Positions 8,567 through 16,418 of a stretch of DNA of 64,000 bases are shown piece after piece; position 1 is the stretch's first letter; the number at the start of each line of letters is the position of its first letter. Both the position numbers and the translations under genes were made by a program. The stretch comes from Coprobacillaceae bacterium UN01-12pH3A. Its GTDB lineage: Bacteria; Bacillota_I; Bacilli_A; Erysipelotrichales; Coprobacillaceae. Below the pieces are notes generated by a model, which did not search any database, was not told where the DNA came from, and worked only from the letters and a program-made list of their open reading frames with translations. The DNA is taken from the NCBI GenBank assembly GCA_027676805.1, contig JAQENU010000001.1, positions 310,001 to 374,000 on the forward strand. The letters run 5' to 3'.

Positions 8567-10765
8567 CTAAATTTGTGTATATGGATTAAAATCGATCATG
8601 ACCGATACTTTTTCTTTTCTTTCCCTATTATAGTGCTGATGAATCGTATTTAAAGCATCCATCAGTCCTTCACCGTTTTTATATTTGATTAAAATACGAT
8701 AACGATAATAATCATTCATGCGGTAGATCAGCGATGGTGCCGGTCCTAAAACGGTGGCATGGGTGGCATTATTTTTTAGATACACCGCAATCTGCTGTGC
8801 CCGATCCGTTACAATATTTTCGTCTTTTCCGCGAATTTCTAAAGACACCATACGACAATAAGGCGGATAATTTCCATAATAGCGATACTGAATCTCTTTT
8901 TGGTAAAAGGCCAGATAGTTGTGCTGACTTGCCGATTGTATCGCATAATGATCCGGATTATAGGTCTGAATCACGACACTGCCGGTTTCCTCTCCACGTC
9001 CGCTTCTGCCCGATACCTGACAAAGCAATTGAAAGGTACGTTCATTAGCTCGAAAGTCCGGCAGATTTAAAGTCTGATCGGCATTCAGAACGCCAACAAA
9101 AGTGACATTGGCAAAATCCAATCCTTTCGCAATCATCTGAGTTCCCAGCAAAATGTTAGCTTCCTGTTTTTCAAAAGCTTTCAAAAGCTGCTCGTGTGCG
9201 CCTTTTTTCCGTGTTGTATCGACGTCCATGCGAATGACCTTGGCATTCGTAAACTCTTTTTGAATCATTTCTTCTACTTTTTGTGTCCCATAGCCAACCG
9301 GATACATTGCTCGGCCCTGACAATTAGGACAGGTCGAAACCGGAGCCGCAGTATAGTCACAGTAATGACATTTCATCACATGCTCATCTTTATGATAAGT
9401 TAAAGTGACATCACAGTGCGGGCATTTGACTACATAACCACAACCTTTGCATTGCAGGTAATTAGAATAGCCGCGCCGATTCAGCAATAAGATAGCCTGA
9501 TGATTTTGGTCAATACAGTCCTGCAAACGCTGGCGCATTGTTCGCGAAAACAAAGAATAGTTTTTTGCCGAGACCTCTTTTGCCATATCGACAATCGTTA
9601 CATTCGGCATCGGCTGATTATTAATTCTTTTTTTCAGCTCAAACAGCGCATACGTTCCTTTTTTGGCACGAGCATACGTTTCAATCGAAGGCGTCGCACT
9701 CGCCAAAACCAATGGACAACGATGATACTCTGCACGAAAGCGGGCAATATCCCGAGTATGATAGCGTGGTGCTGAATCTTGTTTATAAGACTGATCGTGC
9801 TCCTCATCCATGATGATTAATCCGATATTTTCCAAAGGCGCAAAAATAGCACTTCTCGCTCCTACCACAATCTTAACATCATGTTTGAGAATACGACGAT
9901 ATTCATCATACTTTTCACCTTGAGACAAGCGTGAATGCAATACTGCCACCGCCGGACCAAAACGTTCTTTAAAACGTGTCACCATCATCGGCGTCAATGC
10001 AATTTCCGGCACCAGCATCATGACTGTTTTCTGCTGTGACAGTACTTTTTTGGCAGCCTGCAGATACACCTCTGTCTTTCCTGATCCGGTTACCCCATAT
10101 AATAAACATACTTTATGTTTCAATTCATTTGTAATGCCCTCGACCGCCTTTTGCTGCGGCGAAGTGAGCTGCGGCCATACTTCTTTTGTCTTTATATCCA
10201 AATAATGATTGCGATACACCTCAACATCTAAAATATCGATCGCTTTGATTTCCGCCAGTTTTTTTAGGATTGCGGCTGAATAAGGCACTTCTTTTAAACG
10301 CATGGGTCTTCGCAGTTCTTTAAGATAATCATGGCACGCCTTTTGCTTGGGGGTCATTTTAAGATCATCCCGATCTACCGCTTGAACATAACGTTCATAT
10401 TTTTTCCCAACCCCGTTCTTGCTGCTTGGCTTAAATTGAATGGGCAGCATTACCGACAGACAGCTGATTTTAGGAGAAAGCGTGATCTTAGACAAATAAT
10501 CCGCCACCTGCATCAATTCACTATTCAACAATGGCTTTTCATCAATGATCTCACTAATCCATTTTAACGGATACCCATTTTCTTCTTCCAATTCTTTTTC
10601 ACTCAATGTGGTTTCCAAAACGCTTTCCACATACCCTACCAAACTTTGAGCTGCAAACGGAACTTTCACTCGTATTCCTTTTGAGATCGGTAATTCACAT
10701 AAATAAGAAAAAGGTCGATCTAACGGATTGACTGGATGTTCAATTAAGACATCTGCTATATACAT
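8567..10765 (-). CDS. priA: Primosomal protein N' (replication restart helicase PriA)
   Basis: This ~732-residue superfamily 2 helicase reloads the replisome at stalled forks. The N-terminal 3'-end-binding domain (residues ~1-100) is followed by the ATPase with GVTGSGKTEVYL (Walker A, near 222) and IIMDEEHD (near 315). The zinc-binding insertion carries CKGCGYVVKCPHC and CHYCDY...CPNC (residues ~440-485). The ATG at 10765 is preferred because GGGAGG lies eight bases upstream; the ATG six bases earlier is too close to it. It heads the minus-strand run toward rsmB, rlmN and prkC. Confidence 0.95.
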   Translation of the reverse strand: MYIADVLIEHPVNPLDRPFSYLCELPISKGIRVKVPFAAQSLVGYVESVLETTLSEKELEEENGYPLKWISEIIDEKPLLNSELMQVADYLSKITLSPKISCLSVMLPIQFKPSSKNGVGKKYERYVQAVDRDDLKMTPKQKACHDYLKELRRPMRLKEVPYSAAILKKLAEIKAIDILDVEVYRNHYLDIKTKEVWPQLTSPQQKAVEGITNELKHKVCLLYGVTGSGKTEVYLQAAKKVLSQQKTVMMLVPEIALTPMMVTRFKERFGPAVAVLHSRLSQGEKYDEYRRILKHDVKIVVGARSAIFAPLENIGLIIMDEEHDQSYKQDSAPRYHTRDIARFRAEYHRCPLVLASATPSIETYARAKKGTYALFELKKRINNQPMPNVTIVDMAKEVSAKNYSLFSRTMRQRLQDCIDQNHQAILLLNRRGYSNYLQCKGCGYVVKCPHCDVTLTYHKDEHVMKCHYCDYTAAPVSTCPNCQGRAMYPVGYGTQKVEEMIQKEFTNAKVIRMDVDTTRKKGAHEQLLKAFEKQEANILLGTQMIAKGLDFANVTFVGVLNADQTLNLPDFRANERTFQLLCQVSGRSGRGEETGSVVIQTYNPDHYAIQSASQHNYLAFYQKEIQYRYYGNYPPYCRMVSLEIRGKDENIVTDRAQQIAVYLKNNATHATVLGPAPSLIYRMNDYYRYRILIKYKNGEGLMDALNTIHQHYNRERKEKVSVMIDFNPYTQI

Positions 10766-10863
10766 GTGCATTACCTCCCTATCTTAGTTATTGTATCAAA
10801 AAATGCGCTGAAATTCCACTATTACCTATTATGCCGCAAAGATATTTAATCTTTTTTAAAATT

Positions 10864-10893
10864 ATAAAAAAACAGGCAGTTTTCAGCCCATTT
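10864..10893 (-). terminator. Weak terminator candidate after the Y-family polymerase gene
   Basis: On the minus strand GGGC and GCCT flank an eight-base loop and run into seven or more U residues (A run 10866-10872). The stem is short and partly overlaps the dinB stop region, so this is only suggestive. Confidence 0.35.
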
Positions 10894-12175
10894 TATGTGA
10901 AGAATCCGAATACCCAAAGAATCCAACAGGATGGATGATATGATCATTTTTAGGATCAAAACCAGTCAGTTTTTCATCTTTCATCATGATGCAGCGTTTA
11001 ATTTTATCAGAACCGTATTTTTCTCTGATCTTTTCAATTGTTTCTTCTAAATCACGATTATGTATCGTTCTGTTTTCATTTTCAAAAAGACTCAATTGAA
11101 TTTTATGTTCATCTTTTTGCAGTTTTGATACTGCCACACCAATACTGCGATAAGCCGTCTCGAAAGTGCCATCGCTTTTTAACGAAAGATGCGTGCGCAG
11201 CAGACGATCCACACATTCCATGATCGCATCGCTGGTATCTATCAGATAGTCTGATTTTATCTGCCGGCTGCAGCGATCAAACTCATTCGTTCTTAAATAA
11301 ATGCTGACAACACTGCCTTTTTTATCCAACTGCCGCAATCGAGCGGCTACCGATTCCGATAACACCCGAAATACCATTTTTAATTCTTCCAACGTTTCCA
11401 GATCATGAATCGCCGTGATGCTGTTTCCTACCGACTTGATCATCGGCAGCTGTTGAGATTTTGCCACTTCGCTGTCATCAAAGCCATTCGCAAACTCCCA
11501 GATCCATTCCCCCGGCTTACCTAAAAAAGATTTTAAATAAAGCTTAGGTGTATTAGCCAACTGTCGAATTGTGCCAATTCCTCTTGCCCGCAGCTTGACG
11601 GCTGTTGCCCTGCCGACATAAAACATCGCTTCAATCGGCAATCCCCATAAGCGTTCCCGATAATTCTCTGATGTAATGACAGCGACTCCATGATGTTTAT
11701 CCATATCTGAAGCAATTTTCGCAAACACTTTGTTGAAGCTGATTCCCATTGAAATCGTCAGTCCCAGTTCTCGATACACTTCCATTCGAATCTTTCGAGC
11801 AATCTTAATTGGATCCCCGAATAAAGTCTGTGAATGTGTCACATCGATCCATGCTTCATCTAAACCAAAGGCTTCTACCTTGTCACTGTAACGACGATAG
11901 ATGTCTTTTACCTGCTCACTGATCGATAAATAAAGCTCGTAATCCGGATGAATAATCGTTAAATGCGGACATTTTTTATACGCCTCTCGCAAAGATTCTC
12001 CGGTTTTAATCCGGTATTTTTTAGCGAGATCATTTTTTGCCAGAATGATGCCATGGCGAGCTTCCTCATGACCGCCAACAGCCATCGGTACTTTAGCAAG
12101 CTTTGGATTTCGTACTTCCTCAATCTGAGCATAGCAATGATTAATATCTGCATGGAGAATTGCCCTATTCCACAT
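10883..12175 (-). CDS. dinB: DNA polymerase IV (Y-family, DinB-type)
   Basis: A translesion polymerase of about 430 residues. The N-terminal HADINHCYAQIEE carries the first catalytic aspartate, and VEAFGLDEAWIDVT near residue 110 holds the DE pair of the palm. SMGISFNKVFAKIASDMDK is the conserved loop, followed by the thumb helix-hairpin-helix region (VGRATAVKLRARGIGTIRQLA) and a C-terminal little-finger domain. GAGGTGATC lies about four to seven bases before the ATG at 12175, which makes it preferable to the upstream ATG at 12223. It stands between priA and gmk as an apparent lineage-specific insertion into the conserved cluster. Confidence 0.9.
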   Translation of the reverse strand: MWNRAILHADINHCYAQIEEVRNPKLAKVPMAVGGHEEARHGIILAKNDLAKKYRIKTGESLREAYKKCPHLTIIHPDYELYLSISEQVKDIYRRYSDKVEAFGLDEAWIDVTHSQTLFGDPIKIARKIRMEVYRELGLTISMGISFNKVFAKIASDMDKHHGVAVITSENYRERLWGLPIEAMFYVGRATAVKLRARGIGTIRQLANTPKLYLKSFLGKPGEWIWEFANGFDDSEVAKSQQLPMIKSVGNSITAIHDLETLEELKMVFRVLSESVAARLRQLDKKGSVVSIYLRTNEFDRCSRQIKSDYLIDTSDAIMECVDRLLRTHLSLKSDGTFETAYRSIGVAVSKLQKDEHKIQLSLFENENRTIHNRDLEETIEKIREKYGSDKIKRCIMMKDEKLTGFDPKNDHIIHPVGFFGYSDSSHKMG

Positions 12176-12237
12176 TTTGATCACCTCGTCATTACCATAC
12201 CCTAAATTTCTTTCCTCATTCAACTCTCAGGCATCCA

Positions 12238-12262
12238 CAAAAAAACAGCCTCTCGGCCGTCT
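12238..12262 (-). terminator. Intrinsic terminator of gmk
   Basis: On the minus strand ACGGCC and GGCTGT (one G-U pair) close a GAGA tetraloop, followed by a run of U residues (A run 12239-12245). It directly follows the gmk stop. Confidence 0.75.
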
Positions 12263-12270
12263 ATGTATCT

Positions 12271-12846
12271 TTATTTAGTTAACACGTTTGCGTTCATTTT
12301 AATGATTTCGGCAATCTTATTTTTTGCTTCTTCAACATCATCATTGCACACGACATATTTATATTCGTTTTGTGTCGCAATTTCTCTTTTGGCTTTATCT
12401 AAGCGCTGTCTCACGATGTCCTCTTCTTCCGTTCTTCTTCCGCGAATGCGTTTCTCCAGCTCATCCATTGAAGGCGGTACTAAGAAGATCGTTAAAGCTT
12501 CCGGACATTTTTTCATGACCTGCAAAGCCCCCTGCACTTCTATTTCCAGCACAACATTTTTTCCATCATTCAGCAATTGATCGACATAATCCTTAGGCGT
12601 TCCATAACAATTCCCTACAAACTGTGCATACTCTAAAAATCCATCTTCATCGATCTTTCTTTGAAATTCTTCCTGACTCACAAAAAAGTAATCGATCCCA
12701 TCACGTTCCCCCACTCTTGGAAGACGTGTTGTCATTGAAATCGAATAGGCCAAATTCAAAGATTCATCTTCAAATAAAGATGCTCTGACGGTCCCTTTTC
12801 CGACTCCGCTTGGCCCACTTAAAATGATTAATTTCCCCTTGGCCAC
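12271..12846 (-). CDS. gmk: Guanylate kinase
   Basis: This ~191-residue enzyme phosphorylates GMP and dGMP to the diphosphates. The P-loop GPSGVGKGT, the GMP-binding stretch SISMTTRLPRVGERDGIDYFFV and the lid RRTEEEDIVRQRL are all present. The open frame extends to GTG 12858, but the GTG at 12846 has AGGTGG eight bases upstream and gives the usual N-terminus (AKGKLIILSGPSG). A consensus promoter precedes it, divergent from rqcH. Confidence 0.93.
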   Translation of the reverse strand: MAKGKLIILSGPSGVGKGTVRASLFEDESLNLAYSISMTTRLPRVGERDGIDYFFVSQEEFQRKIDEDGFLEYAQFVGNCYGTPKDYVDQLLNDGKNVVLEIEVQGALQVMKKCPEALTIFLVPPSMDELEKRIRGRRTEEEDIVRQRLDKAKREIATQNEYKYVVCNDDVEEAKNKIAEIIKMNANVLTK

Positions 12847-12868
12847 AAGTAACACCACCTTTTATTAA

Positions 12869-12897
12869 AGGATACAAAAAACACTCCTTGTTGTCAA
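12869..12897 (-). promoter_or_regulatory. Sigma-A-type promoter of gmk
   Basis: On the minus strand: -35 TTGACA (12897-12892), 17-base spacer, -10 TATCCT (12874-12869), then the gmk ribosome site. Confidence 0.7.
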
Positions 12898-12934
12898 ATG
12901 TTTTTGCTATTAAAGTAGAAACAAAGAGAATTTA

Positions 12935-12943
12935 TGCTATAAT
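12935..12943 (+). promoter_or_regulatory. Extended -10 promoter of rqcH
   Basis: TGCTATAAT (12935-12943) is an extended -10 element seventeen bases before the rqcH ATG. No good -35 is visible, which is common for TGn promoters. The transcript leader would be very short, carrying the GGAAGGTGAT ribosome site. Confidence 0.5.
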
Positions 12944-12959
12944 GGGGAAGGTGATAAAA

Positions 12960-14606
12960 ATGGCTTATGATGGAATCATGATGCATGCCGTAACTAAAAG
13001 CTTAAAAGAACAGCTGACGGCAGGCAGAATCAATAAAATATATCAGGTATCAAATTATGAACTGCTTTTTAATATACGAGCGAATCAGAAAAATGTAAAA
13101 ATGCTGGTTTCCTGCCACCCGACTTACGCACGCGTGGCTTTGACCAATGAAAGTTATCCGACACCGGCAATCCCGCAGCAGCTCGTTATGCTTTTAAGAA
13201 AGCACTTAGAAGGCAGTCATATTAAAGAAATCGAACAGATCGGTTTAGACCGAATTATGAAATTTACTTTTTTAACGCGCAACGAACTCGGTGATTTAGT
13301 AACACTCTATGCCTTTATCGAAATCATGGGCAAGCATTCTAATTTTGTTTTGTGCGATGCTTCTTTAAAGATTATCGATTGTCTAAAAAGAATCAGCCCC
13401 AGCATGAATACCGTACGTTTTTTGCAGCCGGGTGCGCTTTATGAACTGCCGCCGATGCAAAAAGGAAAGCTTAATCCTTTTGAACAAACTCAAATTATCA
13501 GTGATAACTTGAATAAAACCTGTTTAGGTGTTTCTCCGATCTTATCAAGAGAACTATTATTTAGGATGGAACAGGGGGAATCTTTTTCTGATTTAATGCA
13601 GCAGGTAGACCAAAGCCGTTCACTTTATATAACGGCTACTTCTAAAAAAGAATATTTCCACCTGCTTCCGCTCACTCATTTACAAGGAGAAACAAAGGAA
13701 TATTCTTTATTTGAGGGCTTGGATCTTTATTTTAAAGATGCCGATGTAAAGGAAAGAATTAAACAGCAGACCTCTGATCTGGAACGCTATCTTCTAAGCG
13801 AATTAAATAAAAATAAAAACAAGCTTTATAAATTAGAGCAGACACTGTTTGATTCGCAAAACAGTGATGATTATCGTATCAAGGGAGACCTGCTGTTTGC
13901 ATCCCTGCATCTATTAAAAAAAGGAATGCGTTCGATCGATGTAGAAAATTATTATGATAATACGATGATGACTATTGAATTAGATGAGCGTTTAGACGGT
14001 AAAGCAAACGCTAAAAAATATTATAACCGTTATCAAAAAGCAAAAAACTCGATCGCAGTATTAAATGAGCAGATTGCTTTAACGCAGACAGAGATCGATT
14101 ACTTTGATTCTTTGATTTGTTTAATGGAAAACGCTAATTATAACGATGCTTTGGAAATTAAAGAAGAGCTTGAAAACCTAGGCTATCTTAAAAGAAAAAA
14201 GACAAGTGGAAAAATAAAGAAGAAAAAGCCGCAGTTTGAAACCTATCAGACGAAGGATCAGGTAACCATTTATATTGGAAAAAACAATATGCAAAACGAC
14301 TATCTGACATTCCATTTCGCTAACAAGAATCATCTTTGGTTTCACGCTAAAGACATGCCTGGCAGTCATGTGGTGGTTGCTTCAGACAGCCCAGATGAAT
14401 ATACAATGCGTTTAGCGGCGAAATTGGCAGCTTATTATTCAAAAGGCAAAAACAGCAGCAGCGTTCCTGTCAATTACGCTCCTGTCAGATCCTTAAAACG
14501 CCCCGGCGGAGGTAAACCCGGGCAGGTCATTTTAAGTAAATACAAAACAATTTATATTGATCCTGACAGTGATCGTTTAACGGAAATCAAAAAAACAGAT
14601 GCCTGA
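12960..14606 (+). CDS. rqcH: RqcH (NFACT-family ribosome rescue factor, YloA)
   Basis: This 548-residue protein is the bacterial Rqc2/NEMF homologue that binds obstructed 50S subunits and adds C-terminal alanine tails to stalled chains. NFACT-N covers residues ~1-250, a coiled-coil middle follows (DLERYLLSELNKNKNKLYKL), and the C-terminal NFACT-R domain shows HLWFHAKDMPGSHVVV and KRPGGGKPGQVILSKYKTIYI. It was formerly annotated as fibronectin-binding protein. The start MAYDGIMMH is chosen for its ribosome site and family N-terminus. The rqcH/gmk neighbourhood is as in B. subtilis (yloA region). Confidence 0.93.
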   Translation: MAYDGIMMHAVTKSLKEQLTAGRINKIYQVSNYELLFNIRANQKNVKMLVSCHPTYARVALTNESYPTPAIPQQLVMLLRKHLEGSHIKEIEQIGLDRIMKFTFLTRNELGDLVTLYAFIEIMGKHSNFVLCDASLKIIDCLKRISPSMNTVRFLQPGALYELPPMQKGKLNPFEQTQIISDNLNKTCLGVSPILSRELLFRMEQGESFSDLMQQVDQSRSLYITATSKKEYFHLLPLTHLQGETKEYSLFEGLDLYFKDADVKERIKQQTSDLERYLLSELNKNKNKLYKLEQTLFDSQNSDDYRIKGDLLFASLHLLKKGMRSIDVENYYDNTMMTIELDERLDGKANAKKYYNRYQKAKNSIAVLNEQIALTQTEIDYFDSLICLMENANYNDALEIKEELENLGYLKRKKTSGKIKKKKPQFETYQTKDQVTIYIGKNNMQNDYLTFHFANKNHLWFHAKDMPGSHVVVASDSPDEYTMRLAAKLAAYYSKGKNSSSVPVNYAPVRSLKRPGGGKPGQVILSKYKTIYIDPDSDRLTEIKKTDA

Positions 14607-14618
14607 GGCACCTGTTTT
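14592..14618 (+). terminator. Bidirectional terminator between rqcH and the CotD-like gene
   Basis: AAAACAGATGCC (14592-14603) pairs with GGCACCTGTTTT (14607-14618) with one A-C mismatch. The three-base loop is the rqcH TGA stop codon itself. A and T runs on both sides allow use by both convergent genes. Confidence 0.8.
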
Positions 14619-14619
14619 A

Positions 14620-14943
14620 TTAAAATTGTGTATAATAAGAATTTTGATATACTGGATAGTATCTAGGATAATAGCAGCATTGATTAATAGTACGTCTTTC
14701 AATAGGAACAATAACAGGTTGTTCTTGAGGAGTCACTCTTCTTTGTACGCAAACTTGTGTTGGCATTACAACTGGTTGTGGTCTTGGGCATCCACCTGTT
14801 CCACATCCGCATCCACATCCTCCGGCGTTATAAGCTGCTGCACTTCCTCCCATACCACATGAGCATCCAGTACTACGGCATCCGCAAGTGGGTTGGATAC
14901 ATCCACCTTGCTGACATTGACATGCTTGATTATAGCAATTCAT
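14620..14943 (-). CDS. Cys/Gly-rich CotD-like spore coat protein candidate
   Basis: This ~107-residue protein has a Cys/Gly-rich N-terminal half (QPTCGCRSTGCSCGMGG, GGCGCGCGTGGCP) and a C-terminal half with PVVMPTQVCVQRRVTPQEQ followed by a Tyr-rich tail (CCYYPRYYPVYQNSYYTQF). Cys-rich composition, the P-x-V-x-VP pattern and Tyr-rich end resemble CotD-type spore coat proteins; homology is not certain. AGGAGG lies nine bases before the ATG at 14943. The upstream CATATATTA element fits the mother-cell sigma-K/E -10 consensus CATANNNTA, which supports a coat role. Confidence 0.5.
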   Translation of the reverse strand: MNCYNQACQCQQGGCIQPTCGCRSTGCSCGMGGSAAAYNAGGCGCGCGTGGCPRPQPVVMPTQVCVQRRVTPQEQPVIVPIERRTINQCCYYPRYYPVYQNSYYTQF

Positions 14944-14962
14944 TTTCACTCACCTCCTAATG

Positions 14963-14988
14963 TAATATATGTTTCTTTACAAAAAGGT
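14963..14988 (-). promoter_or_regulatory. Sigma-K/sigma-E-like sporulation promoter candidate
   Basis: On the minus strand CATATATTA (14971-14963) matches CATANNNTA, with an AC dinucleotide (14988-14987) fifteen bases upstream as expected for a sigma-K -35. It precedes the Cys-rich coat-like gene. No sigma-A-type -10 box (TATAAT) is visible there. Confidence 0.4.
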
Positions 14989-15021
14989 ACAAGGCGAGTG
15001 TACAGATAAAGGAGAAAAAAT

Positions 15022-15795
15022 ATGAAATTAATATCTTGGTCACCCTTTCCTCAGATTGAAGCTTACAGTGTTACCCGTGAAGGCGGATTTAGTAAAAGCG
15101 ATTGTGAAGGGCTGAATTTAAGCTTTAACGTTGGAGACGATCCGGGGCATGTTAGGAAAAACAGGAAGCTTTTAGCTGATTATCTGCATACGGATCTCAG
15201 CCATATGGTGGCAACACGTCAAACCCACTCTACTCGTTTGCTGAAGGTGGCGAAAGAAAATGGCGGGCGCGGTATGCACTCGATCGAGGACGCATTTTAT
15301 AATTATGATGCAATGTATACACGCGACAAGGATCTTTATTTGCTAAGCTTTCATGCTGATTGTACCCCGGTATTGATTTACGCTAAAGATCAGGAGCTGA
15401 TTGCCTCTATTCATTCGGGATGGAAAGGCAACGTGAATGAGATTACTTTAAAAACAATCACTCATTTAATCGAAAAAGAACATTGTGACCCAAAAGAAAT
15501 ATATGCTTATATTGGTCCAAGTATCGATTATGAGCGCTTTGAAGTAGGTCAGGATGTTATTGAAATGATCGATCAGATGTCCTTTGATGCTCGTGATTAT
15601 TACCAAGCAAAAGAAAATGGCAAATATCTTTTTAATGCGAAAGGTCTTGTAGAAAAACAGCTGTTGCTTAGCGGGGTTTTAAAAGAGCATATTACCATCA
15701 GTGAATACTGTACGATTAAGGATAATGATCTTTTCTTTAGTTATCGTAAAAATAAAAAATGCGGACGTAACGTCAGCATGATAAAGATGAAATAG
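15022..15795 (+). CDS. pgeF: Peptidoglycan editing factor / YlmD-type purine nucleoside phosphorylase
   Basis: This 257-residue protein belongs to the DUF152/multicopper polyphenol oxidase-like family. The zinc-site residues are visible: His in RQTHSTRLL (near 72), Cys in FHADCTPVLI (near 115) and His in SIHSGWKGN (near 132). Members phosphorolyse purine nucleosides in vitro, and the E. coli homologue YfiH corrects misincorporated serine in peptidoglycan precursors. AAGGAG lies about eight bases before the ATG. It is monocistronic, convergent with the HAM1-like gene and sharing its terminator. Confidence 0.88.
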   Translation: MKLISWSPFPQIEAYSVTREGGFSKSDCEGLNLSFNVGDDPGHVRKNRKLLADYLHTDLSHMVATRQTHSTRLLKVAKENGGRGMHSIEDAFYNYDAMYTRDKDLYLLSFHADCTPVLIYAKDQELIASIHSGWKGNVNEITLKTITHLIEKEHCDPKEIYAYIGPSIDYERFEVGQDVIEMIDQMSFDARDYYQAKENGKYLFNAKGLVEKQLLLSGVLKEHITISEYCTIKDNDLFFSYRKNKKCGRNVSMIKMK

Positions 15796-15818
15796 TTTGA
15801 CAAAACGTCAAACTATTT
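15790..15818 (+). terminator. Perfect bidirectional terminator containing both stop codons
   Basis: AAATAGTTTGAC (15790-15801) and GTCAAACTATTT (15807-15818) form a perfect 12-bp stem around a five-base loop. The TAG stop of pgeF (15793-15795) and the TAG stop of the opposing gene (15815-15813) lie symmetrically in the two arms. Confidence 0.9.
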
Positions 15819-16418
15819 TAATTTCAAGCTTGCAACAAGGAATTGATGAAAACGATTATCATATTCCTGTTTTTTTAATCGTGTCTCTTCTTCACTAAAA
15901 AAATCAGCGGAACTATATAATGAATCTAACGGCCATCCCGGCGTATACGTATCAACGATATGATCATTTAGATAAAACGCATAATAGCGATTGAATTCAT
16001 CATACTCCATGAAAGACGAAATTACTCCCTGCTCATAAACAGCGACACCCTGAACATAGCTGGCTAGAATTTTTCCACCATGCTGACAAGCGAGCTGACT
16101 GTAATAGTCAATCATTTCTTCATCACTTAATTCTTTGCCATGAACACGACGAATATACAATCCCGGCTGTACAGGGTCATCCAAAGGGAAATCAAGAAAA
16201 TACAACCCTGAATCATTGCAGATAACACTGTCAAAGAATTGTCCGTAATAACGTGCTTTGATCTCTGCATTCTCTTTTGGAGTCTGTCCTGTTTCCTCAG
16301 GAGTGGTTTCAATTTTCAAATCTTTTAATGTATACCATTCAATATCAAAATCAGAGAGATAATCTTGGTATTTTTTTATTTTAGAGGGATTAGTTGTCCC
16401 GATCAGTATCTTTTTCAT
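15813..16418 (-). CDS. RdgB/HAM1-like non-canonical purine NTP pyrophosphatase
   Basis: This 201-residue protein begins MKKILIGTTNPSKIKKYQDYL, the nucleotide-binding N-terminus of the HAM1 family (usually T-x-N-x-x-K). It retains ENAEIKARYYG and CNDSGLYF, corresponding to the catalytic E-N-x-x-x-K and D-S-G-L motifs. The middle and C-terminus diverge from canonical RdgB, lacking the usual SHR loop, so it may be a paralogue with another substrate. Its start overlaps the end of nnr by 29 bases, so both are probably on one transcript ending at the shared perfect terminator. Confidence 0.7.
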   Translation of the reverse strand: MKKILIGTTNPSKIKKYQDYLSDFDIEWYTLKDLKIETTPEETGQTPKENAEIKARYYGQFFDSVICNDSGLYFLDFPLDDPVQPGLYIRRVHGKELSDEEMIDYYSQLACQHGGKILASYVQGVAVYEQGVISSFMEYDEFNRYYAFYLNDHIVDTYTPGWPLDSLYSSADFFSEEETRLKKQEYDNRFHQFLVASLKLK

